64,000 nt of DNA from Acidisoma sp965199065 (GTDB taxonomy: Bacteria > Pseudomonadota > Alphaproteobacteria > Acetobacterales > Acetobacteraceae), in contig NZ_CBDAQN010000003.1 of NCBI RefSeq assembly GCF_965199065.1, forward strand, positions 1,178,001-1,242,000, in the 5' to 3' direction. The stretch's first letter is position 1. Each line of letters starts with the position of its first letter. The notes below the pieces were generated by a model, which saw only the letters and a list, made by a program, of their open reading frames with translations, had not been told where the DNA came from and made no database searches. Positions 26,753 through 35,463 of this stretch are shown piece after piece. Position numbers and translations under genes: made by a program.

Positions 26753-28432
26753 ATGCCCGACGCCGCACCGCTTCCCGCCTCCGCCACCCAGCCGGCCTGG
26801 GACAAGCTCGCGGCCCTCGCCGCCGCCCCCGAAGGCCGGCTGATCACCCCGCTGTTCGAGGCCGACCCGCAGCGGGCGGAGAAGTTCTCCGCGAGCTTCG
26901 ACGATCTGTTCCTGGACTTCTCCAAGACCTCGATCAGCCCGGCCGCGCTGGAGGGGCTGTTTGAACTCGCCCGTGCCGCGAAGGTCGAGGACTTCATCGA
27001 ACGGCTGTTCGCCGGCGAGCCGGTGAACATGACCGAGCACCGGTCGGCCATGCACATGGCGCTGCGGAGCCTGCCCGATGCCGGCTACCGCGCCGTGCTG
27101 CCCGAGGGCGGGTTCGAGGACGCCTCTAAGGTCGCCGCGCATGAGCGGCAGCGGATGGAGGCTTTCGTCCGCGGTGTGCATGACGGCTCGATCGTGGCCG
27201 CCGACGGCAAGCCCTTCACCGACGTGCTCAACATCGGCATCGGCGGCTCCGATCTCGGTCCCCGCATGGTCTCGATGGCGCTGACCTGGGTCCATGGCGC
27301 GAAGATCGAGCCGCATTTCCTCTCGAATGTGGACGGCCACGCCTTCGCGCAGTTCGCGCGCGAGCTGGACCCGGCACGGACCCTGGTGCTGGTCGCCAGC
27401 AAGACCTTCACAACGCTGGAGACCATGACCAACGGCCACGCGGCCCGCGACTGGCTCTCGGCGGCGTTGGGCGAGGATGCGGTGCATCACCATTTCGCCG
27501 CCCTCTCCACCAACCTCAAGGAGACAGCGAAGTTCGGCATCCGCGAGGATCGCGTTTTCGGCTTCAGAGACTGGGTTGGCGGCCGCTACTCGGTGTGGTC
27601 TTCGATCGGACTGTCGGTGGCACTCGCTGCCGGCTGGGAGCAGTTCGAGCAGTTTCTCGCCGGCGGCCGGGCTATGGACGATCATTTCCGCCACACGCCG
27701 CTCGAGCGCAACCTGCCGGCTCTGCTGGCGCTGACGGGCATCTGGAACATCGACATTCTGGGCGCGGCGACGCTCTGCATCCTGGCCTACGACGCGCGGC
27801 TGGCGCGCTTCCCGGCCTATCTCCAGCAGCTCGAGATGGAGAGCAACGGCAAGTCGACCCGGCTCGCCGGGGACCGGGTGACGCATCAGACCTGTCCGGT
27901 GGTGTTCGGCGAACCCGGCACGGATGCGCAGCACAGCTTCATGCAGCTGGTGCATCAGGGGCCGGCTTTGGTGCCGGTCGATTTCATCCTCCCCGCCGAG
28001 CCGGATCATGACCGGCCGGAGGCGCATCGCATTCTCGCCGCCAACGTCTTCGCCCAGGCGGAGGCCCTGCTGGCCGGCAAGAGCCTCGAAGAGGTGACGG
28101 AGGAGATGCAGAAGGCGGGCGCGGATGCCGAGACGATCGCGCGCGTCGGCCCGCACCGGGTCTTCACCGGGCAGCGGCCGAGCACGACCATCCTCTGCAA
28201 GAAGCTGGATGCCTACGGGCTGGGCCGGCTGATCGTTCTGTATGAGCACAAGGTGGCCGTGCAGGGCGCGATCTGGGGCATCAACAGCTTCGACCAGTGG
28301 GGCGTCGAGCTCGGCAAGAAGCTGGCGCAGGCGATCATCCCGTCGCTGGAGCCGGGCGCGCCCGCAGGTCAGCATGACGTCTCGACCACGCAGCTGATGG
28401 CGCGGTTCAAGATGCTGCGCGGCGAGGGCTGA
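26753..28432 (+). CDS. pgi: Glucose-6-phosphate isomerase
   Basis: A 559-residue cytosolic enzyme interconverting glucose 6-phosphate and fructose 6-phosphate. Length and blocks agree with the long bacterial form: LNIGIGGSDLGPRMVSMALT, DWVGGRYSVWSSIGLSVAL, LQQLEMESNGKSTRLAGD and FDQWGVELGKKLAQ. The catalytic glutamate and the lysine in the last block are in place. AAGGAGAG precedes the ATG. The gene ends with a GC-rich inverted repeat 6 nt after the stop. Confidence 0.95.
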   Translation: MPDAAPLPASATQPAWDKLAALAAAPEGRLITPLFEADPQRAEKFSASFDDLFLDFSKTSISPAALEGLFELARAAKVEDFIERLFAGEPVNMTEHRSAMHMALRSLPDAGYRAVLPEGGFEDASKVAAHERQRMEAFVRGVHDGSIVAADGKPFTDVLNIGIGGSDLGPRMVSMALTWVHGAKIEPHFLSNVDGHAFAQFARELDPARTLVLVASKTFTTLETMTNGHAARDWLSAALGEDAVHHHFAALSTNLKETAKFGIREDRVFGFRDWVGGRYSVWSSIGLSVALAAGWEQFEQFLAGGRAMDDHFRHTPLERNLPALLALTGIWNIDILGAATLCILAYDARLARFPAYLQQLEMESNGKSTRLAGDRVTHQTCPVVFGEPGTDAQHSFMQLVHQGPALVPVDFILPAEPDHDRPEAHRILAANVFAQAEALLAGKSLEEVTEEMQKAGADAETIARVGPHRVFTGQRPSTTILCKKLDAYGLGRLIVLYEHKVAVQGAIWGINSFDQWGVELGKKLAQAIIPSLEPGAPAGQHDVSTTQLMARFKMLRGEG

Positions 28433-28438
28433 AACGCG

Positions 28439-28470
28439 CGGCGGGCCTGGGAGCCACCTGGAGCCCGCCG
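28439..28470 (+). terminator. GC-rich stem-loop after pgi
   Basis: CGGCGGGC and GCCCGCCG form a perfect 8-bp stem around a 16-nt loop, starting 6 nt after the pgi stop and ending about 24 nt before the next gene. No T-run follows, so termination would be inefficient or factor-assisted. Confidence 0.4.
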
Positions 28471-28494
28471 TCTCGGCGGTTAAGGGTTATCAGG

Positions 28495-29145
28495 ATGGCT
28501 CGGCGATCGACGTTCCTTGTGCTCGGCGCGACGGGGGGAACGGGCAAGCATTTCGTTGCTCAAGCCCTTGCAGACGGACATAGGGTGAGAGCGCTGGTTC
28601 GATCGCCGGGGAGGCTGCCGCCCGGAACCGAAAACCTCGACGTAAGGCAAGGCTCGATCACGGACATGATCGACACCGATGAACTGGTGGCGGGCGTGGA
28701 TTTCGTCGTTTCGATGCTTGGAGACAAGAGCCTCCAGAAAGACTCGAAGATCAACACGGCCTTCGTGAAGCGGCTCGTACCGTCGATGCGAAGGCAAGGC
28801 GTGACGCGTTTTCTCTATCAGGCCGGAGGGTTGAGCCGTCCATACGGCGGGCGGCTTTCGCCCTTCTTCTGGGTCATCCGGAACACCCTCGCGCGCGGCT
28901 TCAATGGTCAGCATCAGGACAATGAGGCTGTGATGGACTATCTTGCGAACGAGGCGAACGATATCGAGTGGATCGTTCACCGTGCAGGCATCGGTTCCGA
29001 CGGGCCATCCAAAGGTGTGCTGCAACGATCGCCAACCAAATTCAGCATCGCGACGCATCTAGATTGTTCGAACTACAATCATCGAATGATCAGGGACGCA
29101 TTAGCCGTGCATACCGCTGACCTAAGCCACTACGCACGGGGCTAG
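28495..29145 (+). CDS. NAD(P)-binding protein, NmrA-like/atypical SDR
   Basis: A 216-residue protein with an N-terminal Rossmann fold (LVLGATGGTGKHFVAQAL, then DGHRVRALVRSPGRL) as in NmrA-like and SDR_a5 proteins. DFVVSMLGDKSLQKDSKINT and VTRFLYQAGGLSRPYGGRLS follow. There is no clear YxxxK pair, so it may bind the nucleotide for sensing or reduce flavins or quinones. Codon use seems slightly less GC-biased than its neighbours at the 3' end, next to a possible IS relic, which could hint at acquisition. Confidence 0.7.
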   Translation: MARRSTFLVLGATGGTGKHFVAQALADGHRVRALVRSPGRLPPGTENLDVRQGSITDMIDTDELVAGVDFVVSMLGDKSLQKDSKINTAFVKRLVPSMRRQGVTRFLYQAGGLSRPYGGRLSPFFWVIRNTLARGFNGQHQDNEAVMDYLANEANDIEWIVHRAGIGSDGPSKGVLQRSPTKFSIATHLDCSNYNHRMIRDALAVHTADLSHYARG

Positions 29146-29158
29146 CAAACACTGAGTT

Positions 29159-29186
29159 CGCGTTGGATAGCCAGAGCAGTAGCATT
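29159..29186. repeat. Short diverged repeat, possible IS relic, copy 2
   Basis: Matches 2962-2989 at 24 of 28 bases. On the plus strand one frame reads RWIARAVALLNRP and then stops, similar in outline to the RWVVER..AWLNR segment of IS5-type transposases. It lies 12 nt past the stop of the minus-strand EAL-HDOD gene. No terminal repeats or further transposase sequence are visible. Confidence 0.35.
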
Positions 29187-29198
29187 ATTAAACAGGCC

Positions 29199-30428
29199 CT
29201 AAAGGCTGCCCGCCCAGCGCAACGCGTCCACCTGCCACCGGTTGAAGTCGTCCATGTCGCTGAGGCCAAGCTCCCTGGCGACCGAGATGAAAGTGCGGCT
29301 GTCGGCGTTCTCGCTCGCCTCGACCAAGTTGAGCAGCGCGCCCAGATGCCCGCGACGATGCAGCAGCGCTTCATGCAGCGCAGTGTCCAGATTGAGGATA
29401 TCCAGAATATCGAACAGCGACTGCCCGAAGAGGGAGTCTGCGAGGCTGAGAACACCCACCAGGAAAGCGCGATCCCGCACCTTCGACAGGCCCAGCGAAT
29501 CCGCAATCTCTTCCATGAGCCGTCCCCGAACGGCGGCAGTCTGCACCAGGGGATCCGTGTTGAGATCGGCGTCCCACTGCTGCGCGAACAGCATGATCTG
29601 CACAATCCGCGCGATCTGTTTCTGCCCGAGAACAAGGATCGCGTTCTGGAGGCTGTAGATCTTGTGGGGTCGCTGCATCGCGACGGAATTGGCGACCCTG
29701 AGGAGCCGGACCGTGAGGTCGGGGGCTTGTCGTAGAGCCTTCTCCAACTCGCCCGTTTCGGCATTCGTGTCGATGAGCCGGAAAATCTTGAGCAGTTGCA
29801 GCGTGGACGGCTGCACCGACTTACCGGTGATGATCGTCGGCCGCGCCAGGAAATACCCCTGGAAAAGATCGAACGCCATTGCGTGGCAAAACTCGAACTG
29901 CTCGGCCGTCTCGACCTTCTCGGCCAGCAATTTGACGCCGTAGCCTTTTAGTTCGTGCACGAGGCTGGTGATCTGCGGCTCCTTCAGAACCGAAACGTCC
30001 ACCTTGACGAAGCTGATGTAAGGCATCACGGCCTTCAGCCCGTCGGTGAGCCGCACGACGTCGTCGAGAGCGAGGGTATAGCCGGCTGTCCGCAGCAGCT
30101 GGCACCGGTCGACAACCCGCGGCGTCATCGGCACGTGCTCGAGAATCTCCAGCACGACGCGGTTCTTCGGCATCGCCTCGATCACGTCGCTCATCAGCAG
30201 GCGTTCGTCGAAGTTGATGAAGCCCATTCGTTTGCCGAGCGCCGTGTCGATGCCGAGGCCGCTGAAGGCGTTCTTGATCACGCTGGCGGTCGCGTAGACA
30301 TCGTCGATGACCAAAGTCCGGTCGACGCGGCTTGAACGGAACAGGAGTTCGTAAGCCACAAGCTCGCGCTTGCGACCAACAATCGGCTGCTGCCCAAGGA
30401 AGAACTCGTTTTGGGTGCCGCCCGTCAC
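29199..30428 (-). CDS. EAL-HDOD signalling protein
   Basis: A 409-residue protein joining an N-terminal EAL-like domain (about 1-200) to an HDOD domain (about 200-400). The EAL part keeps many metal- and c-di-GMP-contacting positions (YELLFRS, INFDERLL, LEILEHV, LALDDV, FVKVDVS, LAEKVET, QGYFLARP), but the loop that normally reads DDFG is DDVV, so hydrolysis is doubtful and c-di-GMP binding or pure signalling is possible. The HDOD part has LRVANSVAMQRPHKIYSLQN and lacks HD-phosphohydrolase residues, as usual. GTG start. It stands alone. Confidence 0.88.
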   Translation of the reverse strand: MTGGTQNEFFLGQQPIVGRKRELVAYELLFRSSRVDRTLVIDDVYATASVIKNAFSGLGIDTALGKRMGFINFDERLLMSDVIEAMPKNRVVLEILEHVPMTPRVVDRCQLLRTAGYTLALDDVVRLTDGLKAVMPYISFVKVDVSVLKEPQITSLVHELKGYGVKLLAEKVETAEQFEFCHAMAFDLFQGYFLARPTIITGKSVQPSTLQLLKIFRLIDTNAETGELEKALRQAPDLTVRLLRVANSVAMQRPHKIYSLQNAILVLGQKQIARIVQIMLFAQQWDADLNTDPLVQTAAVRGRLMEEIADSLGLSKVRDRAFLVGVLSLADSLFGQSLFDILDILNLDTALHEALLHRRGHLGALLNLVEASENADSRTFISVARELGLSDMDDFNRWQVDALRWAGSL

Positions 30429-30806
30429 GCAGGCGTCACGCTTCTCGCATTGCGATGGTCATCCCGCCGAAATGGTTGCGTTATCGACACACCTGGGCGC
30501 CCCTGCCTGTCATGACCGGTTGCAGTGAAGACGTCCGCAAGAGGCATGGCCGCAATTTGGCACCAAAAAGTTAAAGCGAGATGACCGGAACGGCAGCGCG
30601 GAGCTTAAGGGGCAAGGCCCGTCACCTGCGCGGGGAGGACAGAGACCCGATCCCGCCGTCCCGGTCACCGATGGTTGAGGAAGCGGGCGCTTGAGGAAGC
30701 GGGCGCTTGAGGAAGCGGGCGCTTGATGAGCGCGCCGCCGCTCCGCGCGTGCAGCATCCGGGCAACGCTCATGGAGTCCGCCGTGCGCCTGTGCCACCTT
30801 GGCGAG
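30429..30806. other. Intergenic region between EAL-HDOD and mutL
   Basis: About 378 bases separating two divergent genes. The left part should hold the EAL-HDOD promoter. The right part holds three tandem 16-bp repeats (30675-30722). An in-frame extension of mutL to 30723 runs through this stretch, but the MutL family begins at 30807. No RNA gene is evident. Confidence 0.5.
30675..30722. repeat. Three perfect tandem 16-bp repeats
   Basis: The unit TTGAGGAAGCGGGCGC occurs three times without a change at 30675-30690, 30691-30706 and 30707-30722, then a partial TTGA. It lies 84 nt upstream of the mutL start. Perfect identity suggests recent slippage expansion or a fixed array of binding sites. 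Confidence 0.9.
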
Positions 30807-32639
30807 ATGCCGACGATTCGCCTCCTCCCGGGTCATGTCGTGGACCGCATCGCCGCAGGCGAGGTGGTGGAGCGGCCAGCCGCGGCCGTGAAGGAGCTGG
30901 TGGAAAACGCTCTGGACGCGGGCGCGCGCCGCATCGCCGTCTCGCTCCTGGAGGGCGGCATCCGCCGGATCGAGGTTTCGGACGACGGCTGCGGCATGGC
31001 CCCTGACGCGCTGCCGCTCGCCATCCAGCGCCACGCGACGAGCAAGCTCACCGAGGCCGGCGATCTCGTCCACATCACCACGCTGGGCTTCCGGGGCGAG
31101 GCGCTGCCCTCGATCGGCGCCGCTGCCCGCCTTGCCGTCACGAGCCGGCCCGCCGGCGCGGACACTGCGTTCACCATCCGCGTCGAGGGTGGCGTCGTGG
31201 CGGAGGTGACGCCGGCGGCCGGCATGCCCGGCACCCGCGTCGTGGTGACGGACCTGTTCTTCGCCACGCCCGCGCGCCGGGCCTTCCTGCGCAGCCCGCG
31301 GGTGGAGGCCGATCACGCCGAGGCGGTCATCCGCCGGCTGGCGCTCGCGGCGCCCGAGGTGGCGTTCCGGCTGGAGCATGAGGAGAAGCTGATCCTCGAC
31401 CTTCCCGCTACCGACCCGCGCGGCCGGCTGGCGGCCCTCCTCGGCGCTGAGGACGCGTCCGCCCTGGTCGAGGTTGCGGCCGAGCGGGAGGAGGTCAGGC
31501 TTTCGGGTTTCGCCGGAGCCGCGGCGACCCATCGGGCGACCGGGGCGGCGCAGTTCCTGGTGGTGAACGGCCGCCCGGTGACAGACCCGCTGCTGAGGAC
31601 GGCGCTGCGCGTCGCCTACCAGGAGGTCATTCCGCGCGGGCGCTTTCCGGTCGCCGGGCTCTGGCTCGACCTGCCGCACCGGGCGGTGGATGTGAACGTG
31701 CACCCGGCCAAGACCGAGCTGCGCTTCCGCGACCCCGAGCGCATCCGCGGACTGATGATATCGGCACTGCGACATGCGCTGGCGCGGCCGGCGGTGCTTC
31801 AGTTTCAGCCGCGCGCCGCCCTGCGTGGCCGGGCAGGCGTCCCCAGCGCCTATGCGCGAACCGACGGGCCGCCCGCTCCCGCCTATCATGGTCCTGCCCA
31901 CCAGGCTCCGGCGTATGATGGGCAGTTGCCGGCCGAACCGCCATATGGTGCTGGCGCACTGCCGAGCCTGCTCGCCGAGGGGCAGCTGGCGCTGGCCGCT
32001 GCACCCCTGGCGCGGTCCCCGGCGGCGAACGCCGAGCCGGCGGCAGCGGGTCACCCGTTGGGGGCGGCGGTGGCGCAGGTGCTCGACACCTACATCATCG
32101 CGGTCGCGGGCGACGGCACGCTCATCCTGGTCGATCAGCATGCGGCGCATGAGCGGCTGACGCACGAGGCGCTCCGCGCACAGCTTCTCGGCGCCACCGG
32201 CACGGCGACGCAACCCCTGCTGCTGCCGGTGGTGGTCGATCTGGCGCCGGCCGACGCCGCCCGGCTGGCGGATGCCGCACCCTCCCTGGCGCGGATGGGG
32301 CTGGAGATCGAGCCGTTCGGATCGGGCGCGATCATGGTCCGCGCTCTGCCGGCGGTGCTCGGAGCGGCCGATCCGCGCCCGCTGCTGGCGGACATCGCCG
32401 ATGAACTTGCCGATACCGAAGAGACCACGGCCCTGGCCGTGCGGCTCGACGCCGTGATCGCGCGCATGGCCTGTCACGGCAGCATCCGCGCCGGGCGGCG
32501 GCTGAACCCGGCAGAGATGAACGCGCTGTTGCGCCAGATGGAGCAGGTGCCGCGCGCGGCGACCTGCAGCCACGGGCGGCCGACCTTCCTCAAGCTCAGC
32601 CGCGCCGAAATCGAAACCCTGTTCGGGCGGCGGAGTTAA
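30807..32639 (+). CDS. mutL: DNA mismatch repair protein MutL
   Basis: A 610-residue mismatch-repair ATPase that links MutS recognition to strand removal. The GHKL ATPase motifs are visible: KELVENALDAGA (Glu30 likely catalytic, Asn34 for Mg), VSDDGCGM and TLGFRGEALPSI. The C-terminal domain contains DQHAAHERLTHE, which fits the DQHA(X)2E(X)4E endonuclease motif, and CSHGRPTF near the end, so this MutL probably nicks DNA itself, as expected where MutH is absent. A proline/alanine-rich linker separates the halves. The start MPTIRLLPGHVVDRIAAGEV is family-typical. Confidence 0.95.
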   Translation: MPTIRLLPGHVVDRIAAGEVVERPAAAVKELVENALDAGARRIAVSLLEGGIRRIEVSDDGCGMAPDALPLAIQRHATSKLTEAGDLVHITTLGFRGEALPSIGAAARLAVTSRPAGADTAFTIRVEGGVVAEVTPAAGMPGTRVVVTDLFFATPARRAFLRSPRVEADHAEAVIRRLALAAPEVAFRLEHEEKLILDLPATDPRGRLAALLGAEDASALVEVAAEREEVRLSGFAGAAATHRATGAAQFLVVNGRPVTDPLLRTALRVAYQEVIPRGRFPVAGLWLDLPHRAVDVNVHPAKTELRFRDPERIRGLMISALRHALARPAVLQFQPRAALRGRAGVPSAYARTDGPPAPAYHGPAHQAPAYDGQLPAEPPYGAGALPSLLAEGQLALAAAPLARSPAANAEPAAAGHPLGAAVAQVLDTYIIAVAGDGTLILVDQHAAHERLTHEALRAQLLGATGTATQPLLLPVVVDLAPADAARLADAAPSLARMGLEIEPFGSGAIMVRALPAVLGAADPRPLLADIADELADTEETTALAVRLDAVIARMACHGSIRAGRRLNPAEMNALLRQMEQVPRAATCSHGRPTFLKLSRAEIETLFGRRS

Positions 32640-32691
32640 CCCGGGCGACCACGCTCATGCACCGCGGGCATGGCGGGTTCTTCATCTCCGT

Positions 32692-32720
32692 CTTGCACGA
32701 AAACGTGTGGGCGACCATCT
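32692..32720 (+). promoter_or_regulatory. Possible heat-shock (sigma-32-like) promoter before hslV
   Basis: CTTGCA (32692-32697), a 15-nt spacer, then GACCATCT (32713-32720) loosely fit the RpoH pattern CTTG...CCATnT. It would place transcription start almost at the hslV ATG (32729), implying a nearly leaderless mRNA, which weakens the call. hslVU is heat-shock controlled in well-studied proteobacteria. Confidence 0.25.
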
Positions 32721-32728
32721 CCGGGGGC

Positions 32729-33292
32729 ATGTTCAACACATCCCCATCGCCGCACGATCCCATCGGTTGGCACGGCACAACCATTCTCTGCGTCCGGCGC
32801 GGCGAACACGTCGCCATGGCCGGCGACGGTCAGGTCACGCTTGGCCAGACCGTCATCAAGGGCAATGCGCGGAAGGTCCGCCGCATCGGCAACGGCGAGG
32901 TCATCGCGGGCTTTGCCGGCGCCACGGCCGACGCGTTCACGTTGCTCGAACGGCTCGAGGCCAAGCTCGAACGCTTCCCGAACCAGCTCGAACGCGCCTG
33001 CGTCGAATTGGCGAAGGACTGGCGCACCGACCGCTACCTCCGCCGCCTCGAAGCCATGATGACGGTCGCCGACCGCGACCACTCCTTCACCCTCACCGGC
33101 AACGGCGACGTGCTGGAGCCCGAGGACGGCATCATCGCCATCGGCTCCGGCGGCAACTACGCTCTGGCGGCCGCGCGCGCCCTGATGAGCGTGCCCGACC
33201 TCTCCGCCGAGGAGATCGCCCGCCGCTCGATGAAGATCGCCGGCGACATATGCGTCTATACGAACCACAGCCTTGTGGTCGAGGTCATCTGA
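32729..33292 (+). CDS. hslV: ATP-dependent protease HslVU, peptidase subunit HslV
   Basis: A 187-residue peptidase that forms the proteolytic double ring of the HslVU (ClpQY) protease. GWHGTTILCVRRG places the N-terminal nucleophile threonine after a short propeptide of about 15 residues, as in alphaproteobacterial HslV. GDGQVTLG, GNARKVRRI and GFAGATADAFTL follow, then SGGNYALAAARAL. I use MFNTSPSPHDPIGWHG (32729); a longer frame from 32657 would add 24 unrelated residues. hslU follows 98 nt downstream. Confidence 0.93.
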   Translation: MFNTSPSPHDPIGWHGTTILCVRRGEHVAMAGDGQVTLGQTVIKGNARKVRRIGNGEVIAGFAGATADAFTLLERLEAKLERFPNQLERACVELAKDWRTDRYLRRLEAMMTVADRDHSFTLTGNGDVLEPEDGIIAIGSGGNYALAAARALMSVPDLSAEEIARRSMKIAGDICVYTNHSLVVEVI

Positions 33293-33390
33293 CCCCTATC
33301 TTTTAAGGGCGTCACAGGACTGACACCTCTTTATCAGGCCGCCACCGGTCGCTGCCCAGCGGGGCCGGTCTCGGCGCTAGGAACACTGCA

Positions 33391-34698
33391 ATGGAAGCCC
33401 CTACCTACTCCCCCCGGGAGATCGTCTCCGAACTCGATCGCTTCATCGTCGGACAGGCCGATGCGAAGCGCGCCGTCGCCATCGCGATGCGCAACCGCTG
33501 GCGGCGCCAGCAGGTGCCGGAAGGCATGCGCGAGGAGGTGGTGCCGAAGAACATCCTCATGATCGGACCGACCGGCTGCGGCAAGACCGAGATCGCACGC
33601 CGCCTCGCCCGTCTCGCCCAGGCGCCTTTTCTCAAGGTCGAGGCGACGAAGTTCACCGAGGTCGGCTATGTCGGCCGCGACGTGGAGAGCATCGTGCGCG
33701 ACCTCGTCGAGGTCAGCATCACCATGCTGCGCGAGACCAGCCGCAAGGATGTGCAGGCGAAGGCCGAACTCAACGCCGAGGAGCGGATCATCACCGCGCT
33801 CGTCGGTGAAGGCGCGGCCGCCGACACCCGCTCGAAGTTCCGCCGCATGTTGCGGAACGGCGAGTTCGAGGAGAAGGAGGTCGAGCTTGCCATTTCCGAG
33901 GCGCCGGCGCAGGCGATCGGGCAGATGGACATCCAGCCGGGCCAGGCGATCAACCTCGGCGACATGATGAAGGGCATGTTCGGCCGCCAGGCGCAGGCGA
34001 AGAAGATGACGGTCGCCGTCGCCCGCCGCGCCCTCGAGCGCGAGGAGGCCGACAAGCTGCTCGACAGCGACCAACTCACCAAGGACGCGGTGCGTCACGC
34101 CGAGAACAACGGCATCGTCTTCCTCGACGAGATCGACAAGATTTGCGCGCGGTCGGAGGGCGGTTTCCGCGGCGCCGATGTCAGCCGCGAAGGCGTGCAG
34201 CGCGACCTGCTGCCGCTCATCGAAGGCACGACGGTCACGACCAAGCACGGCTCGGTGAAGACCGACCACATCCTGTTCATCGCCTCCGGCGCCTTCCATG
34301 TCTCGAAGCCCTCGGACCTGTTGCCGGAGCTGCAGGGCCGCCTGCCGATCCGGGTGGAACTCGCGCCGCTGTCGCGCGACGATCTGCGCCGCATCCTCAC
34401 CGAGCCCGAGCACAGCCTGCTCAAGCAGTATGTGGCGCTGATGGACACCGAGAAGCTGTCGCTCGAGTTCACCGAGGCGGCGATCGACGCGGTGGCGCAG
34501 CTGGCCGCCGACATCAACGAGCGGGTGGAGAATATCGGCGCCCGCCGCCTGGCGACCGTGCTGGAGAAGCTGCTGGAGGATATCAGCTTCTCGGCCTCCG
34601 ACCGCCCGGGCGAGACGGTGACCGTCGACGCTTCGGATGTGCGCGAGCGGGTCGCCCCGCTGGCTGCCAAGGGCGACCTCAGCCGGTTCATCTTGTGA
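33391..34698 (+). CDS. hslU: HslVU protease ATPase subunit HslU
   Basis: A 435-residue AAA+ unfoldase that feeds substrates to HslV. Walker A is GPTGCGKT (residues 59-66), Walker B is in GIVFLDEIDKI, and the family's EVGYVGRDVESIVRDL and DLLPELQGRLPIRVEL are present. The intermediate domain lies between roughly residues 110 and 230. The C-terminus ends DLSRFIL, the tail that docks into HslV. AGGAA precedes the ATG. Confidence 0.96.
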   Translation: MEAPTYSPREIVSELDRFIVGQADAKRAVAIAMRNRWRRQQVPEGMREEVVPKNILMIGPTGCGKTEIARRLARLAQAPFLKVEATKFTEVGYVGRDVESIVRDLVEVSITMLRETSRKDVQAKAELNAEERIITALVGEGAAADTRSKFRRMLRNGEFEEKEVELAISEAPAQAIGQMDIQPGQAINLGDMMKGMFGRQAQAKKMTVAVARRALEREEADKLLDSDQLTKDAVRHAENNGIVFLDEIDKICARSEGGFRGADVSREGVQRDLLPLIEGTTVTTKHGSVKTDHILFIASGAFHVSKPSDLLPELQGRLPIRVELAPLSRDDLRRILTEPEHSLLKQYVALMDTEKLSLEFTEAAIDAVAQLAADINERVENIGARRLATVLEKLLEDISFSASDRPGETVTVDASDVRERVAPLAAKGDLSRFIL

Positions 34699-34711
34699 AG
34701 GCGGTGTTGTA

Positions 34712-35164
34712 ATGGCCGGTTCGCCGTTCGTGACACCCGAGGAGGCGACGGCTGCCGAAGCCGTCGCCGCCATCGCGGACGAGCTGGCCGTGTTCGACGA
34801 CTGGATGGATCGCTATGGCTACATCATCGAGCTGGGCCGGAAGCTGCCGCCCTTCCCCGACGGCTGGGCCAACGACGCGCATCGCATTCCGGGCTGCCAG
34901 AGCCGGGTCTGGATGGAAGCCGAGCCGCGCGACGGCGCCCTGTTCTTCGCGGGCGCCTCGGATGCGGCGATCGTCTCGGGCCTCGTGGCCCTGCTTCTCC
35001 GCGTCTACTCGGGCCGCACGGCAGAGGAAATCCTCGCGACCGATCCGGTTTTTCTGAAAGACCTCGGGCTGATCGAAGCGTTGTCGACCAATCGCGGCAA
35101 CGGGATCGCGTCGATGGCGCGCGCCATCCGGGAGCGTGCGACGGCAGCACGGGCGCTCGCCTAA
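34712..35164 (+). CDS. SufE-family cysteine-desulfurase activator
   Basis: A 150-residue protein of the SufE/CsdE family, which takes persulfide sulfur from a cysteine desulfurase for Fe-S cluster building. IPGCQSRVWMEA places the acceptor cysteine at Cys62, and DDWMDRYGYIIELGRKLPPF upstream is family-typical. SGLVALLLRVYSGRTAEEIL and LGLIEALSTNRGNGIASM complete the domain. It follows hslU by 13 nt and may be co-transcribed; no suf operon is in the window. Confidence 0.9.
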   Translation: MAGSPFVTPEEATAAEAVAAIADELAVFDDWMDRYGYIIELGRKLPPFPDGWANDAHRIPGCQSRVWMEAEPRDGALFFAGASDAAIVSGLVALLLRVYSGRTAEEILATDPVFLKDLGLIEALSTNRGNGIASMARAIRERATAARALA

Positions 35165-35235
35165 CCTATTGGTTTGCTATGACATCGGGCCGTGTTGCGG
35201 CTATCCTCGCCGGGCGATTTCAAGCGGGGTGGACG

Positions 35236-35463
35236 ATGGCCGGCATCAGGCGGTTTGGGTTGACGATGGTGGTCGCATTCGCGGCCGGCGGCCTTGCCAT
35301 GACGGCGGTCGCCGAAGAACCGCATCTCGCCGGGGCGCTCGCGGCGCTGAGCGATGCCAATGGCTACCTCTCTCAGACCACCGGCAACAAGGGCGGCCAT
35401 CCGCAGAAGGCGATGGCGCTGATCGCTCAGGCGGAAGCCGAGATCCGGGCAGTCGCGCCATGA
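35236..35463 (+). CDS. Small secreted helical protein A
   Basis: A 75-residue hypothetical protein with a signal peptide (GLTMVVAFAAGGLAMTAVAEE). The mature part of about 50 residues is predicted helical and reads GALAALSDANGYLSQTTGNK then GGHPQKAMALIAQAEAEI. It shares this pattern with the next gene, so they are tandem paralogues. The shared core resembles short uncharacterised proteins with a D/N-K-x-GH-x-x-KA motif. Function unknown. Its stop overlaps the next start (ATGA, 35460-35463). The longer frame from 35179 lacks a better start. Confidence 0.65.
   Translation: MAGIRRFGLTMVVAFAAGGLAMTAVAEEPHLAGALAALSDANGYLSQTTGNKGGHPQKAMALIAQAEAEIRAVAP

Noticed and set aside
26429..32573. Long minus-strand frames opposite pgi (to 28375) and mutL (from 30510)
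   Set aside because: Both are antisense to genes with unmistakable motifs and have no recognisable content of their own.
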